A stretch of 64,000 nucleotides of DNA, taken from positions 434,001 through 498,000 of the forward strand of contig NZ_FXAK01000007.1 in NCBI RefSeq assembly GCF_900177515.1, in the 5' to 3' direction. Shown here piece after piece: positions 36,611 to 45,023 of this stretch. The position numbers were made by a program, and so were the translations under genes. Source of the DNA: Azospirillum oryzae (GTDB lineage: Bacteria; Pseudomonadota; Alphaproteobacteria; Azospirillales; Azospirillaceae). Position 1 is the first letter of the stretch, and each line of letters begins with the position of its first letter. The notes under the pieces are model-generated. The model had not been told where the DNA came from. It did not search any database and saw nothing but the letters and a program-made list of their open reading frames with translations.

Positions 36611-38367
36611 TGGGCCGTCCCCTTACCGCCGGCGGCGGTGGTCATCAGGGCGATGGCGCGGTCGTTCAGCTGGCGCGCGGCCTGATCGGCGGCCAGACGC
36701 GCCTTGGCGTCGGCCAGCCACGGGGCGGCGGTCTGCGCGGCCGGACCCTGCAGGGCCGACAGCTCCTCCACCGCCTTGGCGAGGTTGCCCTCGTTCAGCG
36801 CGGCCTCGGCGCGGGCGACGATGGCGTTGGCGGTGGTGCCGACCACCCCGCCGCCCTCCTGGCGGACGGTGACCAGGGTGGACAGCTTGCCGACCGCGGT
36901 GTCGATCCAGCTGTTGCCCTCGCCGCGGATGTCGGCGCGGACGATCTCGCCGGCCAGCGGCTGGAAGCGGTCGGTCAGCTGGGCGCGGGTCGGGATGCCC
37001 TTGGCGGCATAGGGCGCCACGGCGTCGAGCGGCTGGGTCACCCCGGCGTCGGAGATGTTGAGCGCGCGGACCGCCTGCAGGTCCTGCTGGAACGGCTGGC
37101 CGCCCGACAGGGAGGCGCGCAGTTGACCGGCGGCCAGCACCAGCGCCTGGGCGGCGGTGGCGGCGTCCTGGCGCTCGCTGACCGCCTGGTTGACGCTGGT
37201 GACCTGCTGCTTCAGCTGCTCGACCTCGCTGCGCAGCTCCTGCGCCGCCTGGGAGTTGCCGGAGACGGCGGAGACCTTCTGCTCCAGCGCGGCGATGCGG
37301 TCGGCCAGTTCCTTGCGGGCGTCGCCGGCATCGGCGCTGGCGGTCGGGCGCTTCTCCAGCGCGTCGATCCGCTGGGTCAGCGCGGAGAGGTCGGCGCCGT
37401 TGCCGCCGTTGCTTGCGGTGTTCCCGGCGGCGGCCGGGCGCTGCTCCAGCTTGTTGACGCGGTCGGCGATCTGCTGGATCTGTGACTTCAGCGCCGGGTC
37501 GGCCGGGGCGGCGCCGGTCGAAGCGGTGGAGGAGGCGGAGGTGGACGGCCAGCCGGGCAGGGCGGGACCCCACCAGGGCTCCGACAGGGCGGCGGCGCCG
37601 ACCAGCAATGCGACCACCGACAGGGCGGTGGCGAACCCGCCGCCGGAGCGCGGCTCGTCGAGGTAAGACGGAGTCGGGGCGATGGTCGGACGCGCCGGCT
37701 CGGCATCGGCGCTGCGGCTGTAGCCCGCGCTGCCGGTGGTGCCGGACGGCGTCCAGCTGCCGGTGGTGGTCTTCGGCTCATCGGACTTGGTGGCGTCGGA
37801 CTTGCCGATATCGGACTTGATGCCGTCGTCCTTGGCCTCTTCCGCCTTTTCGGCGTCGCCCTTCGGCGTGTCGGCGAGGCTGTCGGTCGCGCCGATCGGC
37901 GTGGCCGGCGGGATCAGGGCGTCGGAGGACTGCAACTCGGTCGCAGGACCGGTGGCCGCGCCGGCCGCCGGGGTGTCGGCGCCGGGGATGGTGTCGGCCG
38001 GGGACGCGGTCGGCACCGGCTCCACCACCGGAGCGGCATCGACGATCGTGGCGGGCGGGGTGATGACGGACGCGGCGGAGGCGTCGGTCGGCCGGTCCTC
38101 GCTGGGGGTTGCCGCGTCCAGGTCGGCGTCGTCCAGCTTGATGCGGTGCTTGGCGGCGGCGGTGCGCAGGTCGGCATGGCGGGCCAGCGGGATCGCGCCG
38201 CGCTTCTTCCAGCCCTGGACCGTCGTCACCGGGGTGTCCAGCTTGTGGGCCATCGGGCGGATGCCGCCGAAACGTTCGACGATGCGGTCGACCGCCGCAT
38301 TGCCGGTGCTGGCGCCGTCGCCGTCACGGTCGGTGCCGGGGCGTTCGGGGCCTGGACGAGAGGTCAT
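36607..38367 (-). CDS. Mitofilin/Mic60-type membrane protein with N-terminal helix-turn-helix
   Basis: 586-aa protein. Residues 23-70 look like a DNA-binding helix-turn-helix (AVDRIVERFGGIRPMAHKLD, TVQGWKKRGAIPLARHADL), then a long disordered Pro/Ala/Thr/Asp linker, one membrane helix near 245-262 (FATALSVVALLVGAAAL), a coiled coil (280-400, QIADRVNKLEQRP, RIAALEQKVSA) and a C-terminal mitofilin-like domain (IVRADIRGEGNSWIDTAVGKLSTLV). Alphaproteobacterial Mic60 homologues are encoded in haem operons and shape intracytoplasmic membranes; the context here, between hemD and hemY, agrees. The ATG at 38367 follows GAAGGTAC. The fused helix-turn-helix is the odd part. Confidence 0.88.
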   Translation of the reverse strand: MTSRPGPERPGTDRDGDGASTGNAAVDRIVERFGGIRPMAHKLDTPVTTVQGWKKRGAIPLARHADLRTAAAKHRIKLDDADLDAATPSEDRPTDASAASVITPPATIVDAAPVVEPVPTASPADTIPGADTPAAGAATGPATELQSSDALIPPATPIGATDSLADTPKGDAEKAEEAKDDGIKSDIGKSDATKSDEPKTTTGSWTPSGTTGSAGYSRSADAEPARPTIAPTPSYLDEPRSGGGFATALSVVALLVGAAALSEPWWGPALPGWPSTSASSTASTGAAPADPALKSQIQQIADRVNKLEQRPAAAGNTASNGGNGADLSALTQRIDALEKRPTASADAGDARKELADRIAALEQKVSAVSGNSQAAQELRSEVEQLKQQVTSVNQAVSERQDAATAAQALVLAAGQLRASLSGGQPFQQDLQAVRALNISDAGVTQPLDAVAPYAAKGIPTRAQLTDRFQPLAGEIVRADIRGEGNSWIDTAVGKLSTLVTVRQEGGGVVGTTANAIVARAEAALNEGNLAKAVEELSALQGPAAQTAAPWLADAKARLAADQAARQLNDRAIALMTTAAGGKGTAQ

Positions 38368-38437
38368 GGGCTGTACCTTCGGTTCGCTGTTGTTCGTTTT
38401 AACGTCACAGCCCCCTGACCGGTCCCCCTCGTCCCCC

Positions 38438-39233
38438 GTACGGCTGATGCACCCATCCGGAAGCACCGGGGGTGTAAGCCGTACGGCCGGACCGCGCCGG
38501 GTTTATCCGGCGACCGGCAACAGATCGAGCAGGGCGTCCTGCTCCGGCCGCGCCGCCACCCGTACGCTTCGCCACGGCGTCACTCCCTGGTCGCCGTACG
38601 CACGGGCAGCCTCCGCGACCGCGGGGCTGAGGCAGAACGCATCGACCGTACGACAACAATCGACCAGCCCCGCCTCGGCCAGCAGCCTAACAAAGGATGC
38701 CGCGGTACGGGGAGAGAAAAACAACACGCCGTCGAGCGCCGACGTACGCAAAAATGTCGCGGTATCGTCCGACAGGGTTAGCGCGGGTACGGCATCGTAC
38801 ATCACGCTGCGCCGCAGCGTGAACCCGGCGGCCCCCAAGAGGCCGGCGAGGTCGCCCGCCACCTTGCTGCCGGCCACATGCAGAAGCGTACCGGCGGCCG
38901 GATCGCGCAAGTGCCGGACATGGTCGGCCAGCGCGTACACGTCGCCCGACGCGCTGTCGACCTGCGCGAAACCGGCCGCCCTGGCCGCCCGCGCGGTGGC
39001 GTCGCCGACGGCATGCACCGGACGGTCGCGCCGGCTCGTACGTTTGGCGTAGGCGCGTACGCCGTTCGCGCTGGTGAACAGCAGGGCTTGTACGTCGGAC
39101 AGGTCGGGCTCCGGCCCGTCGAGCCAGACCATCGACAGCATCGGCTCCACCGCCGTGGCGAAGCCGAGCGCCTGCAGCCGGCGGACCAGCGGCTCGGCAT
39201 CCTCCGCCGGACGCGTCACCAGAAGACGCGTAC
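38438..39233. repeat. Cluster of GTAC/CGTACG words over hemD
   Basis: Fifteen GTAC tetranucleotides start at 38438, 38481, 38562, 38596, 38648, 38705, 38744, 38787, 38797, 38888, 38935, 39038, 39057, 39090 and 39230; nine are CGTACG. I saw none in hemC or in the body of the mitofilin gene. They fall in different codon frames (CGT-ACG at 39234, GTA-CAA at 39093) and two lie beyond the hemD stop, so the signal is at DNA level. Confidence 0.85.
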
Positions 39234-39273
39234 GGGGAGGGGTGGAAGAGGGCTCAGGCTGTTTTCCCGTCAT
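38503..39273 (-). CDS. hemD: Uroporphyrinogen-III synthase
   Basis: 256-aa enzyme that cyclises hydroxymethylbilane to uroporphyrinogen III. The family is poorly conserved, but the pattern is clear: LLVTRPAEDAEPLVRRLQALG near 18-38, ALLFTSANGVRAYA near 61-74, VHAVGDATARAARAAGF near 84-100, LDGVLFFSPRTAASFVRLL near 178-196, and LSPAVAEAARAYG near 213-225. It starts 25 bases after hemC's stop. Codon use departs from its neighbours, with many CGT Arg and GTA Val codons that create GTAC words, so either recent transfer or DNA-level selection is possible. Confidence 0.92.
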   Translation of the reverse strand: MTGKQPEPSSTPPRTRLLVTRPAEDAEPLVRRLQALGFATAVEPMLSMVWLDGPEPDLSDVQALLFTSANGVRAYAKRTSRRDRPVHAVGDATARAARAAGFAQVDSASGDVYALADHVRHLRDPAAGTLLHVAGSKVAGDLAGLLGAAGFTLRRSVMYDAVPALTLSDDTATFLRTSALDGVLFFSPRTAASFVRLLAEAGLVDCCRTVDAFCLSPAVAEAARAYGDQGVTPWRSVRVAARPEQDALLDLLPVAG

Positions 39274-39298
39274 GCGGAAAACCCGGACGGAGCGGCGG

Positions 39299-40237
39299 TC
39301 AGTGCGGTGCGGCGGCGAAGAAATCGGGCGGAAGCTGCGCCCGGATCTCGGCCCCGGCAGCGGCGCCCAGCGACTCGGCCTCGGCCGCCTTGCCGCGGCG
39401 TTCCGCCCGGAAGATGATGCGTCCGTCGGTCGACAGCACCTTGGCGCGCAGATGCAGGTCGTCGCCGTCCAGCATCGCCAGCGCCGCGATGGGCGTGCGG
39501 CAGGAGCCGTCGAGCGCGGCCAGCAGCGCGCGTTCCGCCGTGACGCGGACCATGGTCTCCGCACAGTTCAGCGGGGCGAGCAGGGCGCGGGTGGCGTCGT
39601 CGTCGCTGCGGATCTCGATGCCGATGGCGCCCTGGGCGACCGCCGGCAGCATGGTTTCCGGCTCCAGCACCGCGGTGATGCGGTCGGTCAGGCCGAGGCG
39701 GCGCAGGCCGGCCAGCGCCAGCAGGGTGGCGTCGACCTCGCCCGCGTCCAGCTTGGACAGGCGGGTCTGCACATTGCCGCGCAGCGGGAAGATCTTCAGG
39801 TCGGGGCGCAGTTCCAGCACCTGGGCCTGACGGCGCAGACCGGCGGTGCCGACCACGGCGCCGGCCGGCAGGTCGGCCAGACCGCCGCCGGAGCGGGCGA
39901 AGAAGGCGTCGCGCGGATCCTCGCGCGGCAGCAGGGTGGCGATTTCCAGCCCGTCGGGAAGCTGGGTCGGCACGTCCTTCATCGAATGGACGGCAAGGTC
40001 GGCGCGGCCGTCGAACAGCGCCTCCTCCAGCTCCTTGGTGAACAGGCCCTTGCCGCCCGCTTCCGCCAGGGTGCGGTCGAGGATGCGGTCGCCGGTGGTC
40101 TTGAAGACGACGATCTCGATGGCGCCGGGCGCGGCGAGATGCGGATGGGCGGCGATCAGGCGGTCGCGGGTTTCGTGGGCCTGCGCCAGCGCCAGCGGGC
40201 TGCCGCGCGTCCCGATACGGAGCGGGTGGGTCGTCAT
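39299..40237 (-). CDS. hemC: Hydroxymethylbilane synthase (porphobilinogen deaminase)
   Basis: 312-aa enzyme that links four porphobilinogens into hydroxymethylbilane. Hallmarks are LRIGTRGSPLALAQAH at the N-terminus, GGKGLFTKELEEAL near 62-75, DLAVHSMKDVPTQLP near 80-94, AGLRRQAQVLELRPDL, RGNVQTRLSKLD, and the cofactor cysteine in LDGSCRTPIAALA near 245. Length is standard. It is the first gene of the hemC-hemD-mitofilin-hemY operon and is divergent from tsaD, the usual order in alphaproteobacteria. Confidence 0.97.
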   Translation of the reverse strand: MTTHPLRIGTRGSPLALAQAHETRDRLIAAHPHLAAPGAIEIVVFKTTGDRILDRTLAEAGGKGLFTKELEEALFDGRADLAVHSMKDVPTQLPDGLEIATLLPREDPRDAFFARSGGGLADLPAGAVVGTAGLRRQAQVLELRPDLKIFPLRGNVQTRLSKLDAGEVDATLLALAGLRRLGLTDRITAVLEPETMLPAVAQGAIGIEIRSDDDATRALLAPLNCAETMVRVTAERALLAALDGSCRTPIAALAMLDGDDLHLRAKVLSTDGRIIFRAERRGKAAEAESLGAAAGAEIRAQLPPDFFAAAPH

Positions 40238-40266
40238 AGGGCGAGTTCTAGGGGATCCGCGCAGCT

Positions 40267-40296
40267 TTGCAAGGATTCGTGGGCTCTTCATACATA
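40267..40296 (+). promoter_or_regulatory. Candidate promoter of tsaD
   Basis: TTGCAA at 40267-40272, 18 bases, TACATA at 40291-40296, in the AT-rich part of the 145-base hemC-tsaD divergent region. Moderate match; no better minus-strand promoter for hemC was found. Confidence 0.35.
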
Positions 40297-40381
40297 AGAT
40301 TGAGGCGGATCAAATTTCATGTCCGCGCAGGTCCCCAACTCCATCCTGTACCCGGACGGGCAAGGCGGCTAATTTGGCGCC

Positions 40382-41455
40382 ATGATCGTTCTTGGAATCG
40401 AAACGAGCTGCGACGAGACGGCCGCCGCAATCGTCACCGACGCGCGCGAGATCCGCGCCGACGTCGTGCTGTCGCAGCTGGACGACCACACGCCCTATGG
40501 CGGCGTCGTCCCGGAAATTGCCGCCCGCGCCCATCTGGAACATCTGGACGGGCTGATCCGCCGCGCCATGGCCGAGGCGGGGATCGGCTTCGGCGACCTC
40601 GACGCGGTGGCGGCGACCGGCGGGCCGGGGCTGATCGGCGGCGTCATCGTCGGCGTGATGACCGCCAAGGCCATCGCCGCGGCGCGCAACCTGCCCTTCG
40701 TCGCCGTCAACCATCTGGAAGGCCACGCGCTGACCGCACGGCTGACCGACGACGTCGCCTTTCCCTATCTGCTGCTGCTGGTGTCGGGCGGGCATTGCCA
40801 GCTTCTGGCGGTGGAGGGGGTCGGGCGTTACCGCCGGCTCGGCACCACCATCGACGATGCGGTCGGCGAGGCGTTCGACAAGACCGCCAAGCTGCTGGGG
40901 CTGGGTTATCCCGGCGGACCGCTGGTGGAAAAGGCGGCGGCGCGCGCCACCAACCCAGGGCGGTTCGAACTGCCGCGGCCGATGCTGGGGCGTCCGGGCT
41001 GCGATTTCTCCTTCTCCGGGCTGAAGACCGCGGTGCGGCGGCATGTGGAGGAGTTGGGCGCGCCGCTTTCGGATGCCGACCGCGACGATCTCGCCGCCGC
41101 CTTCCAGGCGACGGTGGCGGAGGTGCTGGCCGACCGCTGCGCCCGCGCCATCCGCCGCTTCAAGGAGGACCATCCGCAGGGCGGCGCCCTGGTGGTCGCC
41201 GGCGGCGTCGCTGCCAACAAGGCGATCCGCAGCCGGCTGTCGACGTTGGCGGAGAAGCAGCGCATGCAGTTCGTGGCGCCGCCGCTGCGCCTGTGCACCG
41301 ACAATGCGGCGATGATCGCCTGGGCCGGGATCGAGCGCTTCCGGCTGGGCGAGAGCGACCCGCTGAACTTCGCCCCCCGTCCGCGCTGGCCGCTGGACCC
41401 CACCGCCGCGCCGGTGATCGGGCGCGCCGGAGTCGGTGCGGGGGTGAAGGCGTGA
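40382..41455 (+). CDS. tsaD: tRNA N6-adenosine threonylcarbamoyltransferase
   Basis: 357-aa ASKHA-fold enzyme that transfers threonylcarbamoyl to A37 of ANN-decoding tRNAs. Clear motifs: [16 protein letters not shown] at the start, the metal-binding His pair in [11 protein letters not shown] near 51-61, [11 protein letters not shown] near 83-93, [12 protein letters not shown] near 113-124, [11 protein letters not shown] near 137-147, [13 protein letters not shown], and [12 protein letters not shown] near 305-316. It is followed 28 bases later by gpsA. Confidence 0.98.
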   Translation: MIVLGIETSCDETAAAIVTDAREIRADVVLSQLDDHTPYGGVVPEIAARAHLEHLDGLIRRAMAEAGIGFGDLDAVAATGGPGLIGGVIVGVMTAKAIAAARNLPFVAVNHLEGHALTARLTDDVAFPYLLLLVSGGHCQLLAVEGVGRYRRLGTTIDDAVGEAFDKTAKLLGLGYPGGPLVEKAAARATNPGRFELPRPMLGRPGCDFSFSGLKTAVRRHVEELGAPLSDADRDDLAAAFQATVAEVLADRCARAIRRFKEDHPQGGALVVAGGVAANKAIRSRLSTLAEKQRMQFVAPPLRLCTDNAAMIAWAGIERFRLGESDPLNFAPRPRWPLDPTAAPVIGRAGVGAGVKA

Positions 41456-41483
41456 TGGACTTCGTAAGCGTGAGTGACCTGCC

Positions 41484-42503
41484 ATGAGTGCCGTGCCCCC
41501 CACCCCCCTCAACCGCATCGGTGTCGTCGGCGGCGGCGCCTGGGGGACGGCGCTGGCCTTGGCGGCGTTGCGGGCCGGGCGCGAGACGCTGCTGTGGGCG
41601 CGTGAGCCGGCGGTGGTGGAGGCGATGAGCATCCGCCGCGAGAACCGCGATTACCTGCCCGGCGTGCCGCTGCCCGACGCGCTGCGGGTCACCGGCGATC
41701 TGGCCGATCTCGGCGAATGCGACGCGGTGCTGCTGGTGTCGCCGGCCCAGCATGCGCGCAGCGTCACCGCAGGCATGGCGCCGCGGCTGAAGCCGGGGGC
41801 ACCGGTCGTCGTCTGCGCCAAGGGGATCGAGCTGGACAGCCACGCGCTTATGAGCGAGGCGGTCGGCGCCGCGCTGCCGGCCGGCAACCCGGTGGCGATC
41901 CTGTCCGGCCCGACCTTCGCGGCGGAGGTCGCGCGCGGGCTGCCGACGGCGGTGACGCTGGCCTGCGCCGACGAGGCGCTGGGCACTGCGCTGGTCGCGG
42001 CGCTGGGCAGCCGCACCTTCCGGCCCTACCGCTCGGACGACGTCGTCGGCTCGCAGATCGGCGGGGCGGTGAAGAATGTGCTGGCCATCGCCTGCGGCGT
42101 GGTCGAGGGGCGGCGGCTGGGCGACAACGCGCGCGCCGCGCTGATCACCCGCGGGTTGGCGGAGATCACCCGGCTGGCGCTGGCGCTCGGCGGCCGGGCG
42201 GAGACGCTGATGGGGCTGTCGGGGCTGGGCGACCTGACGCTGACCTGCTCCAGCCTGCAGTCGCGCAACATGTCGCTGGGGGCGGCGCTGGGCGAGGGCA
42301 AGGCGCTGGCGGAGATCCTGGCGGCGCGGCGGTCGGTGGCGGAGGGCGTCTATACCGCCGCCGCGGTGGTCGGGCTGGCGGCGAAGCTGGGCGTCGACAT
42401 GCCGATCTGCGCCGCCGTGGATGCCATCCTGAACCGCGGCGCCGGGCTGGACGAGACCATCGACGGGCTGCTGTCCCGGCCCTTCCGCGGTGAAGGCGTT
42501 TAG
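41484..42503 (+). CDS. gpsA: Glycerol-3-phosphate dehydrogenase [NAD(P)+]
   Basis: 339-aa enzyme that reduces dihydroxyacetone phosphate to glycerol-3-phosphate for phospholipids. The dinucleotide loop is GVVGGGAWGTALALAA near 12-27; CAKGIELDS near 112, SGPTFAAEVARGLPT near 139-153, the catalytic Lys in GGAVKNVLAIACGVVEG near 192-208 and GLSGLGDLTLTCSSLQSRN follow. It lies after tsaD in the same direction, a common alphaproteobacterial pair. Confidence 0.97.
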   Translation: MSAVPPTPLNRIGVVGGGAWGTALALAALRAGRETLLWAREPAVVEAMSIRRENRDYLPGVPLPDALRVTGDLADLGECDAVLLVSPAQHARSVTAGMAPRLKPGAPVVVCAKGIELDSHALMSEAVGAALPAGNPVAILSGPTFAAEVARGLPTAVTLACADEALGTALVAALGSRTFRPYRSDDVVGSQIGGAVKNVLAIACGVVEGRRLGDNARAALITRGLAEITRLALALGGRAETLMGLSGLGDLTLTCSSLQSRNMSLGAALGEGKALAEILAARRSVAEGVYTAAAVVGLAAKLGVDMPICAAVDAILNRGAGLDETIDGLLSRPFRGEGV

Positions 42504-42509
42504 GGGCGT

Positions 42510-43379
42510 TTAGGAAACGGCTTTCTCGGTCCAGCCGGCGGCGCGCACCGAGGGCGCGTGGGTGCGGCTGACCGGGACCAGCAGGCCGTTGGTCAGGCGC
42601 AGCGACAGCTTGCCGTCCGGCTTGCGCTCCACCGCCGCGACCGCGGAGGCGGCGACCCAGTAGGAGCGGTGGACCTGCCGGCCGTCGATGCCCGCCAGTT
42701 CCGCCACCGCGTCGCGCATCCGCATCAGGATCAGGTCGCTTCCAAGGGCGGTGTGGACGCGGACGTAATGGTCCTCCATCTCCAGCGCCAGCAGGTCGCG
42801 CCCCAGCTTCGCCGGAATGCGGTCGAGGAAGGGGGCGGGGCGCGTGGCGGACGGTTCGCCGGCGGGAAGCGGTTGCGGCGGGGCGGGCGGCGCGTTGCCG
42901 ACGACTCCGTGCTCGCGCAGTTCCAGCCACACCGGCAGGGCCGACACCAGCGTGGTGATGACCAGCACATAACCGTACAGCTCGGCCAGCCCGGCGGGGG
43001 TGAAGAAATCCTGGCCGCGCAGCCGGCTTTCCAGCAGGGCGACCACCAGGGTCTGCAGGACGCTGACGGTCAGATAGGCCGCAGCCAGCATCAGCGGCCA
43101 TGTGCGCTCCAGGTTCGGCAGCACGCGGCGGGCGACCAGAATCACCAGTTCGAACATCGACCAGCCGGTGGCGATCAGCCCGCCCCAGTAGGCAAGCCGG
43201 ACGGCGAAGCCCATGTCACGGAAGGTGCCGAACGGTCCCAGCAGAGCTAATGCTAGGATGGAGGCCGCCAGCAACGGCAGGCGGCGGCGCAGCACGCGCC
43301 GGCCATAGGGAACGGGCGGCGACTGCCAGGGGAGGGCGGGGGATGAGGTTTCGGCGTTGGGTGGCGCGTTGGTCTGCAA
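42510..43379 (-). CDS. Membrane-bound LytTR-family regulator
   Basis: About 289-aa protein with four membrane helices (LPLLAASILALALLGPFG; AYWGGLIATGWSMFELVILVA; WPLMLAAAYLTVSVLQTLVVALL; YGYVLVITTLVSALPVWL) and a C-terminal LytTR DNA-binding domain (LLALEMEDHYVRVHTALGSDL, GRQVHRSYWVAASAVAAVER). Such membrane-anchored LytTR proteins regulate genes directly from the membrane. The start is uncertain: no ATG precedes the first helix; TTG at 43379 is used here, and TTG at 43463 is possible. Either overlaps the divergent DUF2141 gene. Stop at 42510, seven bases after gpsA, in convergent orientation. Confidence 0.85.
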   Translation of the reverse strand: MQTNAPPNAETSSPALPWQSPPVPYGRRVLRRRLPLLAASILALALLGPFGTFRDMGFAVRLAYWGGLIATGWSMFELVILVARRVLPNLERTWPLMLAAAYLTVSVLQTLVVALLESRLRGQDFFTPAGLAELYGYVLVITTLVSALPVWLELREHGVVGNAPPAPPQPLPAGEPSATRPAPFLDRIPAKLGRDLLALEMEDHYVRVHTALGSDLILMRMRDAVAELAGIDGRQVHRSYWVAASAVAAVERKPDGKLSLRLTNGLLVPVSRTHAPSVRAAGWTEKAVS

Positions 43380-43810
43380 GGATGGTCGCCCCAGGAACGG
43401 TGACAGTGGCTCTGCTGGCACTGGCCGCCGCTGGTCCGGCCGCCGCGGGGGAGCTTCGCGCAACCGTCCGCAACGTCAAGCCCAATCAAGGCAAGGTGAT
43501 GGTCGCGCTGTTCGACAGTGCGGAGGCGCAGAAGGCGAAGGCGCCGCGCGCCGGCTATTTCGTCGCCGCGCTGGGGCCGGAGCTGCAGGTGGTCTTCCCC
43601 GACCTGCCGGCCGGCCGCTATGGGCTGATCGCCTTCCAGGATTTGGACAACAACGGCGAGCTTGCAACCGGCCTGTTCGGCATCCCCGCCGAACCGCACG
43701 GCTTCAGCCGCTCCGCCCGCGGCAGCTTCGGCCCGCCCGGCTTCGACGATTACGCGGTGGCCGTCGGGGCGTCGGGCGTGGCGACGACGGAGATCAAGCT
43801 GGTGGAGTGA
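43343..43810 (+). CDS. DUF2141-family exported protein
   Basis: 155-aa protein with an Arg-rich n-region and signal peptide (MVAPGTVTVALLALAAAGPAAAG, cut in two here). The mature part is the DUF2141 beta-sandwich: LRATVRNVKPNQGKVMVALFD, FPDLPAGRYGLIAFQDLDNNGELA and GFSRSARGSFGPPGFDDYAV, all typical of the family. Function unknown; members are periplasmic. The ATG at 43343 follows GGGAGGGCGGGGG; 43382 is a possible shorter start. Divergent from the LytTR regulator, with overlapping 5' ends. Confidence 0.88.
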   Translation: MRFRRWVARWSARMVAPGTVTVALLALAAAGPAAAGELRATVRNVKPNQGKVMVALFDSAEAQKAKAPRAGYFVAALGPELQVVFPDLPAGRYGLIAFQDLDNNGELATGLFGIPAEPHGFSRSARGSFGPPGFDDYAVAVGASGVATTEIKLVE

Positions 43811-43817
43811 GGACGCC

Positions 43818-44513
43818 TCACCCGCGCGGGCAGCCCTCCTGACGCCAGCGGGCGAGATAGTCCTCCAGGCCGCGGCCGGGGATCTCGTCGAAGCGGCGCT
43901 CCAGCGCCATCAGAGTCTGCATGCGGTCGATGCGGAAGCTGCGGAACTCCTCGCGCAGCTCGCACCAGGCGCCCAGCGTCCAGACGCGGCCCCAGAAGAA
44001 CAGGCCCAGCGGCTGGACCGCGCGGGCGGAATGGGTGCCGTCCTCGCGCCGGTAATCGAACAGCACGACCCGTTTGGCATTGATGGCGCAGCGCAGCACG
44101 TCCATCCGCTCGCGCAGGGGGGCGGGGAAGGAGAAGTCGGGGACGAAGACGCGGCTGTCGGCCAGTTCGCGCCGCCGCGCCTCCGGCACCACCGCCTCCA
44201 CCTTGTCGAGCGCGCGGGCGGCGGCATCGGCCAAGCCGCCGCCGACCCAGGCACGGGCGAGGCGGGCGCCGACCACCAGCGCCTCCACCTCGTCCTGGGT
44301 GAACATCAGCGGCGGCAGGTCGTAGCCGTCGCGCAGCAGGTAACCGACGCCGGCCTCGCCCTCCACCGGCACGCCGGAGGAGGCGAGGTCGCGCATGTCG
44401 CGGTAGACGGTGCGCTCCGACACCTCCAGGCAGCGCGCCAGTTCGGCAGCCGTCACCAGCCGCCCCTTGCGGAGATGCTGGACGATCTGGAACAGGCGGT
44501 CGGCGCGGCGCAT
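43818..44513 (-). CDS. YafY-type HTH-WYL transcriptional regulator
   Basis: 231-aa regulator: DeoR-like helix-turn-helix (RLFQIVQHLRKGRLVTAAELARCLEVSERTVYRDM, residues 6-40, written as one motif region) and a WYL ligand-binding domain (INAKRVVLFDYRREDGTHSARAVQPLGLFFWGRVWTLGAWCELR, residues about 143-187). It follows the VOC gene by 23 bases on the same strand, forming a two-gene unit. A palindrome upstream of the VOC gene is the likely operator. WYL regulators usually sense small ligands or nucleic acids; the ligand here is unknown. Confidence 0.9.
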   Translation of the reverse strand: MRRADRLFQIVQHLRKGRLVTAAELARCLEVSERTVYRDMRDLASSGVPVEGEAGVGYLLRDGYDLPPLMFTQDEVEALVVGARLARAWVGGGLADAAARALDKVEAVVPEARRRELADSRVFVPDFSFPAPLRERMDVLRCAINAKRVVLFDYRREDGTHSARAVQPLGLFFWGRVWTLGAWCELREEFRSFRIDRMQTLMALERRFDEIPGRGLEDYLARWRQEGCPRG

Positions 44514-44536
44514 GGCGGCGGCTCCGGTCAGACGTG

Positions 44537-44914
44537 TCAGTGCATCGAATAGAGGCCGACGCGGTTGCCCTCGCTGTCGATGAACTGGGCGAAATAGCCG
44601 ATTTCGGGGGTGATGAGCGTCTTCGGCACGACGATGGTGGCGCCGGCCTGCTCGGCACGGGCCAGCGGGGCGGACAGGTCGTCGCCGCCGTTCAGATAGA
44701 CGGTGGTGCCGTCGGCGCTGGGCTTGCACGCCTCGTGCTGGATCAGGCAGCCCTTGACGGCGGTGCCCTCGGCCGGGAAGACCGCCATGGTCATGCCGCT
44801 GGGGCAGGGCTCCTGCACCATCTTGAGGGCGAAGACGGCCTCGTAGAAGCCGACCGCGCGGGCGAGGTCGGTGACCGGAATCTCGAACCAGGTGACGACG
44901 TGCGGGATGTTCAT
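44537..44914 (-). CDS. VOC-family (glyoxalase-like) protein
   Basis: 125-aa vicinal-oxygen-chelate protein. Two beta-alpha-beta modules: VTWFEIPVTDLARAVGFYEAVFA near 7-29 and TIVVPKTLITPEIGYFAQFIDSEGNRVGL near 92-120, with Glu and His ligands of the metal site partly recognisable. It resembles the small VOC proteins paired with YafY regulators. Substrate unknown; detoxification of an electrophile is typical. First gene of the VOC-WYL unit. Confidence 0.9.
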   Translation of the reverse strand: MNIPHVVTWFEIPVTDLARAVGFYEAVFALKMVQEPCPSGMTMAVFPAEGTAVKGCLIQHEACKPSADGTTVYLNGGDDLSAPLARAEQAGATIVVPKTLITPEIGYFAQFIDSEGNRVGLYSMH

Positions 44915-44988
44915 CGGATTGGCTCCTGACAGAGGGGAAGGGGATGTTCGTGGTTCGTGCCGGCACGCCCCCTTGATAGCACACCCCC

Positions 44989-45010
44989 TCCTGACAGCGT
45001 GATGTCAGGA
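44989..45010. promoter_or_regulatory. Palindromic operator before the VOC-WYL unit
   Basis: TCCTGACA at 44989-44996 and TGTCAGGA at 45003-45010 form a perfect eight-base inverted repeat with a six-base spacer. It is 75 bases upstream of the VOC start and 14 bases after the dnaE2 stop. Control by the downstream WYL regulator is inferred from position. Confidence 0.65.
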
Positions 45011-45023
45011 GCAATCAGCGCCT

